Of a DNA stretch of 64,000 nucleotides, positions 37,441 through 46,926 are shown piece by piece. Made by a program: the position numbers and the translations under genes. The notes beneath the pieces are model-generated. The model was not told where the DNA came from. It was given only the letters and a program-made list of their open reading frames with translations, and searched no databases. Positions within the stretch are counted from its first letter, which is position 1. Each line of letters starts with the position of its first letter. The stretch comes from Mucilaginibacter sp. PAMB04168 (GTDB lineage: Bacteria > Bacteroidota > Bacteroidia > Sphingobacteriales > Sphingobacteriaceae): assembly GCF_039634365.2 (NCBI RefSeq), contig NZ_CP155079.2:2356001-2420000 (forward strand). Reading direction: 5' to 3'.

Positions 37441-40400
37441 ATGATCAAACGCGGTTTAACGATAACCTTATTCTACTTGTTGTGCTTTTGCAGATTTGGA
37501 GCCTATGCACAGCAAAATAACATTGCTTTGCACAAACCGGTTCTGGCATCATCAGAAAGCAAAGCATTTCCCGCCTCAAGGATAACAGATGGCGTTATCT
37601 CGCGCAACGGCAAATGGGAAGCGGGCACCAGTAAAGCGCCCCATACAGTAGAAATCGACCTTAAGAAATATTATAATATCACTGCAATTACTGTACACAG
37701 CGGGATAACCGACCAGGAAAAAAAGCAGGATGAAATGACACAAGCTGCCGGGTTTTGGTCGGTGAAAAACTTTAAGCTGCAATATTGGGACGATGCCAAC
37801 TGGACCGATTTTCCTAAAGGAGAGGTACATGAAAATCGTTTGGTAGCAGCCGCGTTTCCATTCAAGCCTGCCGTTACAAGTTATAAAATTCGTTTGATTT
37901 GTGATGACGGCGAGCCTATTAACATTATGGAAATTGAGGTATTTGGCGCAGAAGCGCCTAATATGCCAGCTCCGCCAACCCTAACGCAGGCAGTTTCCCG
38001 TGTAAAAAAAGCCGGCGGTTTACAAAAAGCTACAATAACAGTAACCAATAAGGTTGTTGGCAAAACATTAAAATATGTAGGTTATAACCAGGGCTATTAT
38101 TTTCCGGGTAGCAACATATCGGGTTGGTTAGAATATGCTAATGTAAATAGCTTAAGGGTATGGGCTACGCTTAACGCATTTGTTCCGGCCAATACCGTCC
38201 AGGTTGATGGCAAGGTTACAACGGTAGAAGAGTTTGACAAAAGGAAGAATGAATTACGCTCGTCTCCTGAACATAACCCATTCATTAATTGGAAAGAGCT
38301 GACGCCGCTTTACGACAAGCCAGATTCATCATCAACAAATGCAATGGTATATAATTACGCTTTAACCGAGTCAAAGCGCTTGGGTATTGACGTGATATTG
38401 CAAATTGGCAGCACTGATTTTAGCAATGACTGGAAAAATAAATGGATGCAGTGGCAACGTTATTATGCACTTGCTTACCATTCGGCTAAAACTGGCGATG
38501 TAACCATGTTTGCCATGCAAAATGAACCAAACCACAAAAACTCTGGTCCAATGAAGTTGGATCAATGGATATCGGGCGCACAGATCGTTTCTGATGCTAT
38601 ACATTGCGCAGTAGAGGACGTGAACAAAGCTTATGGCAAGCATTTGCAGGGCAAGTTTGTAGGACCAGTAACCGCCGGGCAGAACACGGACTGGTGGGCG
38701 GCTGTAGCTAAAGCCACTCATACCGACTATCACGGCAAAACGGTTGCCTCCAATCTGGTAGACCTGTTCTCCACCCATTCCTATAACTCTCCCGCTGCAG
38801 GATATGCGTCGCGCATCAGTAACATCCGAAAGATACTTGAAGAAAATCATCCTGAGGGAAAATCAATGCCCATTATGTACACCGAAATTGGCAGGTGGAT
38901 GAATGCTTACCTCATCGATAAGGAAGAGACGATGGATTCGCCGTCATTATTTACAGAGTGGGCCGGTATATATGCCAATAATATGAAAAACGGAGGCTAC
39001 GGTATGTGGGCTTTTAAATTTGCCAATACCGCAAGCGGACCGTACCCCAGGGGGATAAAGTCTGGTCACCACTATATTTGGCAGGGCCGGCGCATAATCG
39101 AAGATGCGTATAAAAACCTAGCATTAAACAAGCCGGTTAAAACCAGTACTTCTTCCGCTTCAGCCCAATTTGTTACGGATGGTAATAAAGGGGACAATTC
39201 GGCTTGGCAATCGGGTAATGGTGCGGAAAAAGAGAAATGGGTAGAAATAGACCTTGGAAAACCTCAGGAAATAGGGAGCGCAGTAGTGTATACAGGTTCG
39301 GCCGACGGTGTTTATACCAGCCCTGACCGTATTAAAAACTTCAAATTGCAATACTTGCAAAACGGCTCCTGGCTTGATATTCCGGGCATGGAAGAAAAAG
39401 CAAGTAAATACAGTCAGATCTTCACAATTTTTAAATCGGCTGTAAGAACGAGCAAAGTGCGCTTTATAAGTACAGATGCCGGTAATTTAAAAATTAGAGA
39501 GATTAAGCTTTTTGCTAAAGGCGATGAGCCGTCATCGGCTCCCGACTATAACGTTTCGGGAATACAACGTACAGGGGAGGTAGTACGGCTTTTTGCTAAA
39601 GGATTTAAGGACGAGCGTAAATTACTTCAAACAAATAATTCAGTGCCTGATGATACCGACCTGGATACTTACACATCCTATGATGCCATATCTGGCAATT
39701 ATTACATGTGGTTGGTACAGCGTAGTTTGCAAAGCTACCAGCTTAGCATCAATCTTTCAAAGCTCAAAATTAGCGCTAATACACCTATAACTGCTGAAAC
39801 GGTAAATGGTACTAATTATGGTGAAGTAACACAACTCATTAATCTGGCCAACACGGGTAGGTTCAATCTTACCCTGCCTCCTCAAAGTGTAATGCTCCTC
39901 ACCATCCCATCTAACATTAAGCCAGTTGTAAATACCTTACAAGCCACTGCCGCTGTAACTGTTAAAGGCGGAAAAGATGCCGTTAAGAACTTCAATTTAA
40001 ATAAATTTATGTCGGTGCAGTTGGACGCCGCCAACCCAGCTAACAACCAGGTGGCGTACGTTAAATTCAACTTACCCAGTAGTCGCACAACTATAAAGAG
40101 ATGTATCCTGTCTGTTAGCGGTCATGTAAATGTTGGTGATAGACCTTACCGGCTGCATGTTTACGGCATTCCTCAAACTGTAGACTGGAATGCTAAAACA
40201 CTAAGCTGGAACAGTGCCCCACTACTGGATAAACAAGAGGCCTTGATACATAACGTTGGCAAAGATGCCTTTGTGGCTGGTGAGATAGCCTTTGGCAAGA
40301 TAGAGAAACGCCATTACCTTGATGTTACTGATCTGGTTAAAAAACATGGTGCAAGTGGGATGACGTTTGTACTGGTTAGAGAAACCCGGCAATTGGGAGA

Positions 40401-40473
40401 TGATGAAGATAAAGGCAGAACGGTTATCATATCAAATTCCGTAGCAGCGCCTCAACTTAAAATTTGGCAATAA
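37441..40473 (+). CDS. Multimodular clan GH-A-like glycosidase with F5/8 C and DNRLRE-like domains
   Basis: A 1010-residue secreted protein (signal peptide 1-24). Domains in order: F5/8 type C (about 26-168), a TIM-barrel-like region (about 195-545), a second F5/8 type C domain (about 552-692), a linker beta-domain (about 700-835), and a C-terminal DNRLRE/CBM96-like domain (about 850-1010; VAYVKFNLPSSRTTIKRCIL). The barrel shows a clan GH-A pair: E362 in FAMQNEPNH and E482 in IMYTEIGRW. I cannot place it in a known GH family. The carbohydrate-binding modules and operon position support a polysaccharide hydrolase. The catalytic assignment rests on the two motifs only. Confidence 0.72.
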   Translation: MIKRGLTITLFYLLCFCRFGAYAQQNNIALHKPVLASSESKAFPASRITDGVISRNGKWEAGTSKAPHTVEIDLKKYYNITAITVHSGITDQEKKQDEMTQAAGFWSVKNFKLQYWDDANWTDFPKGEVHENRLVAAAFPFKPAVTSYKIRLICDDGEPINIMEIEVFGAEAPNMPAPPTLTQAVSRVKKAGGLQKATITVTNKVVGKTLKYVGYNQGYYFPGSNISGWLEYANVNSLRVWATLNAFVPANTVQVDGKVTTVEEFDKRKNELRSSPEHNPFINWKELTPLYDKPDSSSTNAMVYNYALTESKRLGIDVILQIGSTDFSNDWKNKWMQWQRYYALAYHSAKTGDVTMFAMQNEPNHKNSGPMKLDQWISGAQIVSDAIHCAVEDVNKAYGKHLQGKFVGPVTAGQNTDWWAAVAKATHTDYHGKTVASNLVDLFSTHSYNSPAAGYASRISNIRKILEENHPEGKSMPIMYTEIGRWMNAYLIDKEETMDSPSLFTEWAGIYANNMKNGGYGMWAFKFANTASGPYPRGIKSGHHYIWQGRRIIEDAYKNLALNKPVKTSTSSASAQFVTDGNKGDNSAWQSGNGAEKEKWVEIDLGKPQEIGSAVVYTGSADGVYTSPDRIKNFKLQYLQNGSWLDIPGMEEKASKYSQIFTIFKSAVRTSKVRFISTDAGNLKIREIKLFAKGDEPSSAPDYNVSGIQRTGEVVRLFAKGFKDERKLLQTNNSVPDDTDLDTYTSYDAISGNYYMWLVQRSLQSYQLSINLSKLKISANTPITAETVNGTNYGEVTQLINLANTGRFNLTLPPQSVMLLTIPSNIKPVVNTLQATAAVTVKGGKDAVKNFNLNKFMSVQLDAANPANNQVAYVKFNLPSSRTTIKRCILSVSGHVNVGDRPYRLHVYGIPQTVDWNAKTLSWNSAPLLDKQEALIHNVGKDAFVAGEIAFGKIEKRHYLDVTDLVKKHGASGMTFVLVRETRQLGDDEDKGRTVIISNSVAAPQLKIWQ

Positions 40474-40481
40474 GTAATTGT

Positions 40482-42728
40482 ATGATGAGCAAGTTAAAAT
40501 ACTGCATCTATTTATTACTGCTTATTACAGTACTGCCAAAGGCATACGCACAGAACAGTATAGTGCAATATGTAGATCCTTTTATTGGTACCGAAAACTC
40601 GGGCAACGTTTTTCCTGGTCCGTCGATGCCTTTTGGTATGGTAAGGCTCAGTCCCGACTGCCAGGTTGTAAATGGCAAATCTCCTAATACCAACTCTGGT
40701 TACGTAAGCGGTGGGCAGGTTTATGGTTTTAGCCATACGCATGTAAGCGGCACTGGCGGCGGCGCCAAATATGGCAATATCCAAATTATGCCTATAACAG
40801 GGGCCGTCAACTTGAAGGATCATCAGAGTTCCATAACACAAGAAAGCGCTGCAGCAGGCTATTATACTGCTTTTTTGGAGCGTTACACTATTAAGGCCGA
40901 ATTAACAGTTACGCACAGTACTGGCTTGCACCGCTACACTTTTCCTGAAACTCAAGACGCTCACATTTTGATTGATGCAGCCTCATTTTTGGTGAAGGGC
41001 AGCACTGTGCAAAAACTGGTAAACTCATCAATAAAAGTAATATCACCAACCGAAGTAGAAGGTTTCGGTACGGTAGCCGGTGGGTGGAATGAAGGCGCCC
41101 CCTATACCGTGTTTTTTTACGCACAAGTAAGTAAACCGGCCAAAGGCATCCAAACATGGCTTAACGGCGTACTTTCAACCAACCGCGAGGTAAAGCCTGT
41201 TAAGGCAGATGGTATTGGATTAAGCGGCGCGGTATTGTCCTATACAACACAAGCAGGCGAGCAGCTAATTGTGAAAGTGGGTATTTCATTTATCAGCACC
41301 CAGAAAGCCAAACAAAACCTGGAGAAAGAGTCGTTAACAAAGAGTTTTGACCAAATCAGAAAGAGCGCATCAGCAGCATGGAACCAGCTTTTACACAGGG
41401 TGCAAGTAGAAGGGGAAAACACGGCAGAGAAAATCAGATTTTATACCGCATTATACCATGTAATGCTAATGCCGTCAAATCGTACCGGCGAAAATCCTTT
41501 ATGGAAGTCGACTGAACCTTACTATGACGATTACTACGCTATATGGGATACCTATAGAGTATCAAACCCATTGATTACTTTGATTGACCAAAAACGGCAA
41601 GAGGATATTATACGGTCGTTAATTGATATTTATAACCATGAAGGCTACATGCCCGACGCACGTAGCGGAAATGACAATGGCTTAATTCAGGGTGGAACAA
41701 ATTCTGATATGCTGATTGCCGATGCGTTGGCAAAAAAACTGCCTAATATTGATTATGCCATGGCTTATGAAGCGATGGCGAAGAATGCTGAAACGGAGCC
41801 TGTAAGACCTAAAAAAGAAGGTCGCGAGGGTATAAGCAAGTACAAAGCGTTAGGGTATGTGCCTTACGGGATTTCGATAGCCGGTTCACGCACTCTTGAA
41901 TATGCCAATAACGATGCTGCTGTAGCCTCAGTTGCTAAACGGTTGAAAAAAGAGGCTGACGCTGCAAAATATTTGAAACGAGCGTCTAATTGGCAAAATC
42001 TGTGGCGGCCAGTAACTAATCATGGTGCAAACGGTTTTATATGGCCCAAAGATGAAAGCGGCGAATGGGAACCCGACTTTGATTTTTTTAAGCGCGGAAC
42101 ATTCAAGGGTTACCTGTATGAAGGTGATAGCTGGACATACTCTTTTTACGTGCCGCAGGATGTAAAAAAGCTAATTGAAGTTTCGGGCGGCAAACAGGCA
42201 TTCATCAGCAGGCTTGACACTTTTTTTACAAACAAATATTATGATGTAAATAATGAGCCGGGCTTTTTAACACCATGCTTGTACATATGGGCTGGTAGGC
42301 CAGATAAAACAAGTGAACGGGTAAATGCCATTCGTGCCCAATATTACAACACGCTCCGGGGAGGACTGCCCGGTAACGATGATTCGGGAGCGATGTCTGG
42401 CTGGTTTGCTATGCATGCTATGGGCTTTTACACAAACGCGGGGCAGGACGTTTATTTGGTTACGGCACCACTGTTTAAAAAGGTAACAGTTAATTTGCTA
42501 CAGGGTAAAAAATTGATAGTTAATGCTATCAATCTAACTGCGCAAAACATTTATATCCAATCGGCCACATTAAACGGCAAAAACTGGGACAAAGCCTGGT
42601 TTAGGCACGGTGATATTATTAACGGAGCCACACTGAATTTGATGATGGGCAGCAAGCCTTCCAACTGGGGGACTCAAAATTTGCCTCCATCTTTATCAGA
42701 CATCAACAAAAGACCAATTAAACTATAA
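40482..42728 (+). CDS. GH92 alpha-mannosidase, divergent active-site motif
   Basis: A 748-residue GH92 enzyme. The frame extends back to a TTG at 40464 overlapping the previous gene, but ATG 40482 (or 40485) precedes the signal peptide ending AYAQ. The N-terminal signature is YVDPFIGTENSGNVFPGPSM, then HTHVSGTGGGAKYG. The acid-bearing motif reads EGDSWTYSFYVPQD, and the C-terminal motif GNDDSGAMSGWFAMHAMGFY. Where the GH92 at 8757 has GNEPSHH, this one has NNEPGFLTPCLY, so its linkage preference probably differs from alpha-1,2. It lies 8 bases after the preceding gene and 5 before the next. It suggests mannose or a related sugar in the target of this locus. Confidence 0.9.
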   Translation: MMSKLKYCIYLLLLITVLPKAYAQNSIVQYVDPFIGTENSGNVFPGPSMPFGMVRLSPDCQVVNGKSPNTNSGYVSGGQVYGFSHTHVSGTGGGAKYGNIQIMPITGAVNLKDHQSSITQESAAAGYYTAFLERYTIKAELTVTHSTGLHRYTFPETQDAHILIDAASFLVKGSTVQKLVNSSIKVISPTEVEGFGTVAGGWNEGAPYTVFFYAQVSKPAKGIQTWLNGVLSTNREVKPVKADGIGLSGAVLSYTTQAGEQLIVKVGISFISTQKAKQNLEKESLTKSFDQIRKSASAAWNQLLHRVQVEGENTAEKIRFYTALYHVMLMPSNRTGENPLWKSTEPYYDDYYAIWDTYRVSNPLITLIDQKRQEDIIRSLIDIYNHEGYMPDARSGNDNGLIQGGTNSDMLIADALAKKLPNIDYAMAYEAMAKNAETEPVRPKKEGREGISKYKALGYVPYGISIAGSRTLEYANNDAAVASVAKRLKKEADAAKYLKRASNWQNLWRPVTNHGANGFIWPKDESGEWEPDFDFFKRGTFKGYLYEGDSWTYSFYVPQDVKKLIEVSGGKQAFISRLDTFFTNKYYDVNNEPGFLTPCLYIWAGRPDKTSERVNAIRAQYYNTLRGGLPGNDDSGAMSGWFAMHAMGFYTNAGQDVYLVTAPLFKKVTVNLLQGKKLIVNAINLTAQNIYIQSATLNGKNWDKAWFRHGDIINGATLNLMMGSKPSNWGTQNLPPSLSDINKRPIKL

Positions 42729-42733
42729 TATAT

Positions 42734-45655
42734 ATGAGAAGAATTGCGCTATTTAGCCTGCTTATTTTTACCTGTGCAAACATTTCACTTGCTCAGGATA
42801 AAGCCAAAAAGCGGCTTACGCCATTTACAGGTACAGATTACATGCGTCTTGTGGTGGATGCCGACTACCAAACGGCCGGCAACAATAACTTTAAAGTGAT
42901 AATTAAAGCTGCGGCTGGCGGTAGTATTTTATGGCAAGGAGCTGTAAAGCCACAAACGGTTGATAATGCAGGTAAAAAGCAATTAGCTTTTAACATAACC
43001 GGCCTTAAACCGGTTCTTTGGACGCCCAACAATCCCTTTTTATACAATGTAACTTTAGAGCAGTACAGTGCAGGGAAACTGAAAGACCAGCTCAATGAGC
43101 GCGCTGGATTTCGGTCATTTGAGCGGCGTGGAGGTAACCTGTTTCTCAACGGCAAACCTATTTTTCTTCGCGGCATAGCCATTAATCCTCCCGGCCGCGG
43201 TATACCCGACAAGCTGGAGAAAAGCCGGGCTTTTGCCTTGGATTATGTTAGGTTTATGAAAAGTATCAACGTAAATATTATTCGTATACCTGATGCTGAA
43301 GAGTGGTTTGACGTATGCGACGAATTAGGCATGATGGTTTTTGGCGGTAACTACAGCGGAAAGGTTGGTACAGGCGAAAAGGTGGAAGATTTTGAGGCCG
43401 TTGGCGACGAAACTGATGGTGGGTTTCCAAAAGATTACGATAAAGGGGTTGCCTGGTACGAGCACAAAAAGCTGGGAGCCATTGCCCATCACCCAAGCCT
43501 TATGGTGTATGCTATGACCAATGAAACACCTTTTGTAGGTAAGCGTGCTGAGATGTGGGAAAAGTTCCTGACCTATGCATTTGGAAAGCTTAAAGGTTGG
43601 GATGAGACCCGCGTTTACATTGCCAACGCGGGCTATGGTTATGGAAAAACTGGCGACATTTGCGACCTTCACCGTTATTGGGGCTGGTATTATAGTTCGC
43701 CGTATACATTTCTTAATATCAGAAACAATGAAGCCATAATTCCTTTCGCAAAGAAAGGCCAGCCTATAACGTTTACAGAATGCGTGGGCAATTATACCGG
43801 CCCTGATGGCCGTTATAATTTAACGCCTTGGCACAAAAATCCTTCATCGCAACTGGCCTGGACCGGGCACGAACAACAGGCTCTGCAATCCCAACTGGCC
43901 GATGAGCACCAGAAATTCACCATTCGGCAGGCAACAGAATCATTCAGGCAGTTCCGTAATATCAATCCCGACCTGAGCGGTGTGTTTCCGTTTACCATAC
44001 TCTTTTATAATTGGGATAGTATCGAAAAGTTTGCAGACATGAAACCAAAACCGGCAACAGAGCAAGTTAAAATATCCTATCAGCCTGTGCTGTTAAGCTG
44101 GGAATGCTACACACCTAACGTTTACGCAGGGGCAACAGTAAAGACCATTGCTCATATTATTAACGATGATAATGATTTTAGTGACATTAAAAATGCAACC
44201 TTGATATATGAGCTTAAAGACAAAACTCATACTGTGGTACTGAAAGACAGTGTAAAGCTCAAAGATCTGCCGTATTACGCTGAACAAAGCTTAAGCCTCA
44301 ATATTAAATTGCCCGAAAAATTAACTACAGGTGATTACGAATTGGTAGGTAAAGTGATGTCAGGTGCCGAAACCATTTCAAAGAATACCTATAAGCTATT
44401 TGTTGCTGACAAACTTTTTACAGCCGTTACAACCACACCTGTCTTATTGTATGATAAAGCAGGCGCAACTAAAAAGGCATTTGATAATCTGCAAATAAAG
44501 TACACTGAAGCCTCTTCTTTTAATAAATCTATTGAAGGACAAAACGTGCTGGTTATTGGTGAAAATTCGGCCGATAAAAGCTTATCAGATAATGCTGTCG
44601 GTATTAAGAAATTTATTTCGAATGGGGGCAGGGTTATAAGTCTCCGTCAAGATAGCGTTCATATGGCAATGCTAAACGCATTATTGGTCAATCCAGTAGG
44701 TAACACCAATACCAATATTGACAACCCAGTTTATCCGGTAAGCAATAAATCACCCCGTAACGGCTATTATGTAAATCCCGAGCGTCCGGACCATCCAATT
44801 TTTGCCGGAATAACTCGAGCTAACTTACGAGTGTGGAGCGATTATTCTGATTGGGATGCTACCCAAAAAGGTTTTCCAGCCAACAGGCCGGTAACAGATG
44901 GCTTTACGTTTGAAAACAGCGACGATATATTGAACACGGCTATTTTGGCAAATTTTGGTTCTGGATTACGAGGCGTGACCTTAGCCGAGCAGTATTCTGG
45001 AAAAGGCAGTATTATGATATGTGGCCTGGACCTGGCTAAGCATGTAAGTGTTGATCCGGTGGCATCCAGACTACTGCTTAATATGGTAAGCTATGCCGGT
45101 TCTCCAGTCGGTCATGAGGTTTACCAACTCATCACCAGCCCAATCATTTGGGGCGAGTATCAAACCGAAAAAGGCGTAGTAACCGATATTTATAGCGGGT
45201 TTCTGGTTAATTCAACCCCTCGTTTGCCCGAATCATTTACTAAAGGCGTAAGTGTTACTCCCGAGGGGTATCAGTTAGCTGGCGGCAGCCGCTCTGGCTT
45301 CAATTCTCGCCCTGGTATACAATATGTTGCCAACGGTCGCAGGCCTTTCGGTCCGTACGTACACAGCTTTGGTGGCCAACCTCAAATTAGCGATAAAAAT
45401 TCGGTTGTTGGCATTGGTAAATTTTGGTGCCGCATACCCACAGGGCAAAATAATGTAACGTCTGTTGTCTGGAATCCGGGCAAAGAGCCACTTGAAATAA
45501 AGGTTAAGGTGAATGCGCTCGCCGAAGTTAGCCGTACCATAAAAGCAGGAGAGAAGCTGGCTTTAGATTGCCCGGTAGACAAAAATGAGGTCAATATAAC
45601 CTACACCGGCGACAGGCGATTAGTAGTACTCGAAACAGCTTTTAGTAAAAAATAA
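42734..45655 (+). CDS. GH2-like glycosidase with glutamine-amidotransferase-like domain, no jelly-roll domain
   Basis: A 973-residue secreted protein (signal 1-20, SLAQ). Residues about 35-128 form an Ig-like GH2 domain (LWTPNNPFLYNVTLEQYSAG). The TIM barrel follows at about 130-450, with NGKPIFLRGIAINPP, acid/base E264 in AMTNETPF and probable nucleophile E349 in TFTECVGNY. The usual N-terminal sugar-binding jelly roll is absent. A beta-domain (about 455-560) and a class I glutamine-amidotransferase-like/trimerisation-like fold (about 565-800; VLVIGENSADKSL, GKGSIMICGLDLAKH) follow, then a C-terminal domain. The sugar specificity cannot be judged. It is in the same operon, 5 bases after GH92. 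Confidence 0.8.
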   Translation: MRRIALFSLLIFTCANISLAQDKAKKRLTPFTGTDYMRLVVDADYQTAGNNNFKVIIKAAAGGSILWQGAVKPQTVDNAGKKQLAFNITGLKPVLWTPNNPFLYNVTLEQYSAGKLKDQLNERAGFRSFERRGGNLFLNGKPIFLRGIAINPPGRGIPDKLEKSRAFALDYVRFMKSINVNIIRIPDAEEWFDVCDELGMMVFGGNYSGKVGTGEKVEDFEAVGDETDGGFPKDYDKGVAWYEHKKLGAIAHHPSLMVYAMTNETPFVGKRAEMWEKFLTYAFGKLKGWDETRVYIANAGYGYGKTGDICDLHRYWGWYYSSPYTFLNIRNNEAIIPFAKKGQPITFTECVGNYTGPDGRYNLTPWHKNPSSQLAWTGHEQQALQSQLADEHQKFTIRQATESFRQFRNINPDLSGVFPFTILFYNWDSIEKFADMKPKPATEQVKISYQPVLLSWECYTPNVYAGATVKTIAHIINDDNDFSDIKNATLIYELKDKTHTVVLKDSVKLKDLPYYAEQSLSLNIKLPEKLTTGDYELVGKVMSGAETISKNTYKLFVADKLFTAVTTTPVLLYDKAGATKKAFDNLQIKYTEASSFNKSIEGQNVLVIGENSADKSLSDNAVGIKKFISNGGRVISLRQDSVHMAMLNALLVNPVGNTNTNIDNPVYPVSNKSPRNGYYVNPERPDHPIFAGITRANLRVWSDYSDWDATQKGFPANRPVTDGFTFENSDDILNTAILANFGSGLRGVTLAEQYSGKGSIMICGLDLAKHVSVDPVASRLLLNMVSYAGSPVGHEVYQLITSPIIWGEYQTEKGVVTDIYSGFLVNSTPRLPESFTKGVSVTPEGYQLAGGSRSGFNSRPGIQYVANGRRPFGPYVHSFGGQPQISDKNSVVGIGKFWCRIPTGQNNVTSVVWNPGKEPLEIKVKVNALAEVSRTIKAGEKLALDCPVDKNEVNITYTGDRRLVVLETAFSKK

Positions 45656-45675
45656 ACCTGATCAAATAACTGATT

Positions 45676-46908
45676 ATGAAGTTCAAAAGAATGCTAATTA
45701 TAGCGCTGTTATCCGTTCCCACACTGGTTAACGCACAAAAAATAAATCCGGCCAATGGGTTGGGCGAACGCGAATACTTTGTAAAAACTTTAACCCGCAT
45801 TGCCGACCCTGTTCTGGTTGCCCTGAGTAAGAATGAGCTTAAAAAGACGATGCCGGTTGAAGCGAAGGTAGCCAAAGACCGTGTGTACAGCACATATCTG
45901 GAAGCCTTTGGCCGTTTAATTGCCGGTATGGCGCCGTGGCTTGAGCTTGGCCCTGATGAAACGCCTGAGGGTACGCTGCGCAAAAAGTACATCGATATTG
46001 CGGTGCAGTGCATCAAAAATTCGACAAACCCTCAGGCCCCCGACTTTATGAACTTTAATCAAGGCAGGCAGCCCTTGGTAGATGCCGCTTTTTTTTCTCA
46101 GGCGTTATTACGCGCACCAAAACAACTGTGGGGAAATTTGGATGAGATCACTAAAAAGAATGTAATCAACGCTTTAAGATCCAGCCGTGTAATTTCACCA
46201 TCTTATTCAAACTGGTTAATGTTTAGTGCTACTATAGAGGCAGCTTTGCAGAAATTTGATAACTCAGGCGATAAAATGCGTATTGATTATGCCTTAAGGC
46301 AACATTTGCTTTGGTACAAGGGAGATGGTGCTTATGGCGATGGGCCTAACTTTCACTGGGACTATTACAACAGCTTTGTAATACAGCCCATGCTCCTCGA
46401 AGTTACAAAAGAGCTGAAAGATGCCAATCTGGATACTAAAAAGTATTACGAATTAATGCTCGAGCGGTCTCGGCGATACGCTGAGGTTCAGGAGCGGCTA
46501 ATATCTCCGGAAGGCACTTACCCGCCTATTGGAAGGTCACTGGCTTATCGCTTCGGGGCTTTTCAACTGCTTTCCAAAATAGCCCTCATGAAAGAATTGC
46601 CTGAACACGTAACGCCGCAACAAGTTAGGTCGGCCTTGTATGCAGTTGTTAAGCGGCAAATCGAAATGCCTGAAACTTTCGATAAGAATGGCTGGCTGCA
46701 AATAGGTCTCGCCGGGCATCAGCCCGAGGTAGGGGAGAATTACATATCCACAGGAAGTTTATACTTATGCTCGGAGGCATTCTTAGTATTAGGTTTACCA
46801 GTGAATGATAGCTTTTGGCAATTGCCATATGCCGATTGGACAGCAAAAAAAGCGTGGAAAGGTGAAAAGATTCAAATTGATCACGCCATTGTAGATAAAG
46901 AGAACTAA
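45676..46908 (+). CDS. DUF2264 family protein (probable glycoside hydrolase, GH154-related)
   Basis: A 410-residue secreted protein (signal 1-20) of the DUF2264 family, with an all-helical (alpha/alpha) barrel appearance. Conserved stretches are YLEAFGRLIAGMAPWLELG (74-92) and YGDGPNFHWDYYNSFVIQPM (220-239). From memory, members of this family were placed in CAZy GH154, which includes beta-glucuronidases; I could not check this. The gene lies 20 bases after the GH2-like gene and 18 before GH88. A glucuronidase role would fit the GH88 neighbour. Family is confident; activity is tentative. Confidence 0.8.
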   Translation: MKFKRMLIIALLSVPTLVNAQKINPANGLGEREYFVKTLTRIADPVLVALSKNELKKTMPVEAKVAKDRVYSTYLEAFGRLIAGMAPWLELGPDETPEGTLRKKYIDIAVQCIKNSTNPQAPDFMNFNQGRQPLVDAAFFSQALLRAPKQLWGNLDEITKKNVINALRSSRVISPSYSNWLMFSATIEAALQKFDNSGDKMRIDYALRQHLLWYKGDGAYGDGPNFHWDYYNSFVIQPMLLEVTKELKDANLDTKKYYELMLERSRRYAEVQERLISPEGTYPPIGRSLAYRFGAFQLLSKIALMKELPEHVTPQQVRSALYAVVKRQIEMPETFDKNGWLQIGLAGHQPEVGENYISTGSLYLCSEAFLVLGLPVNDSFWQLPYADWTAKKAWKGEKIQIDHAIVDKEN

Positions 46909-46926
46909 CCAACAACCCCATATATT

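Noticed and set aside
45642..46016. 124-residue minus-strand open frame overlapping DUF2264
   Set aside because: Antisense to the conserved N-terminal part of DUF2264; the hydrophobic look comes from the reverse strand of common codons.
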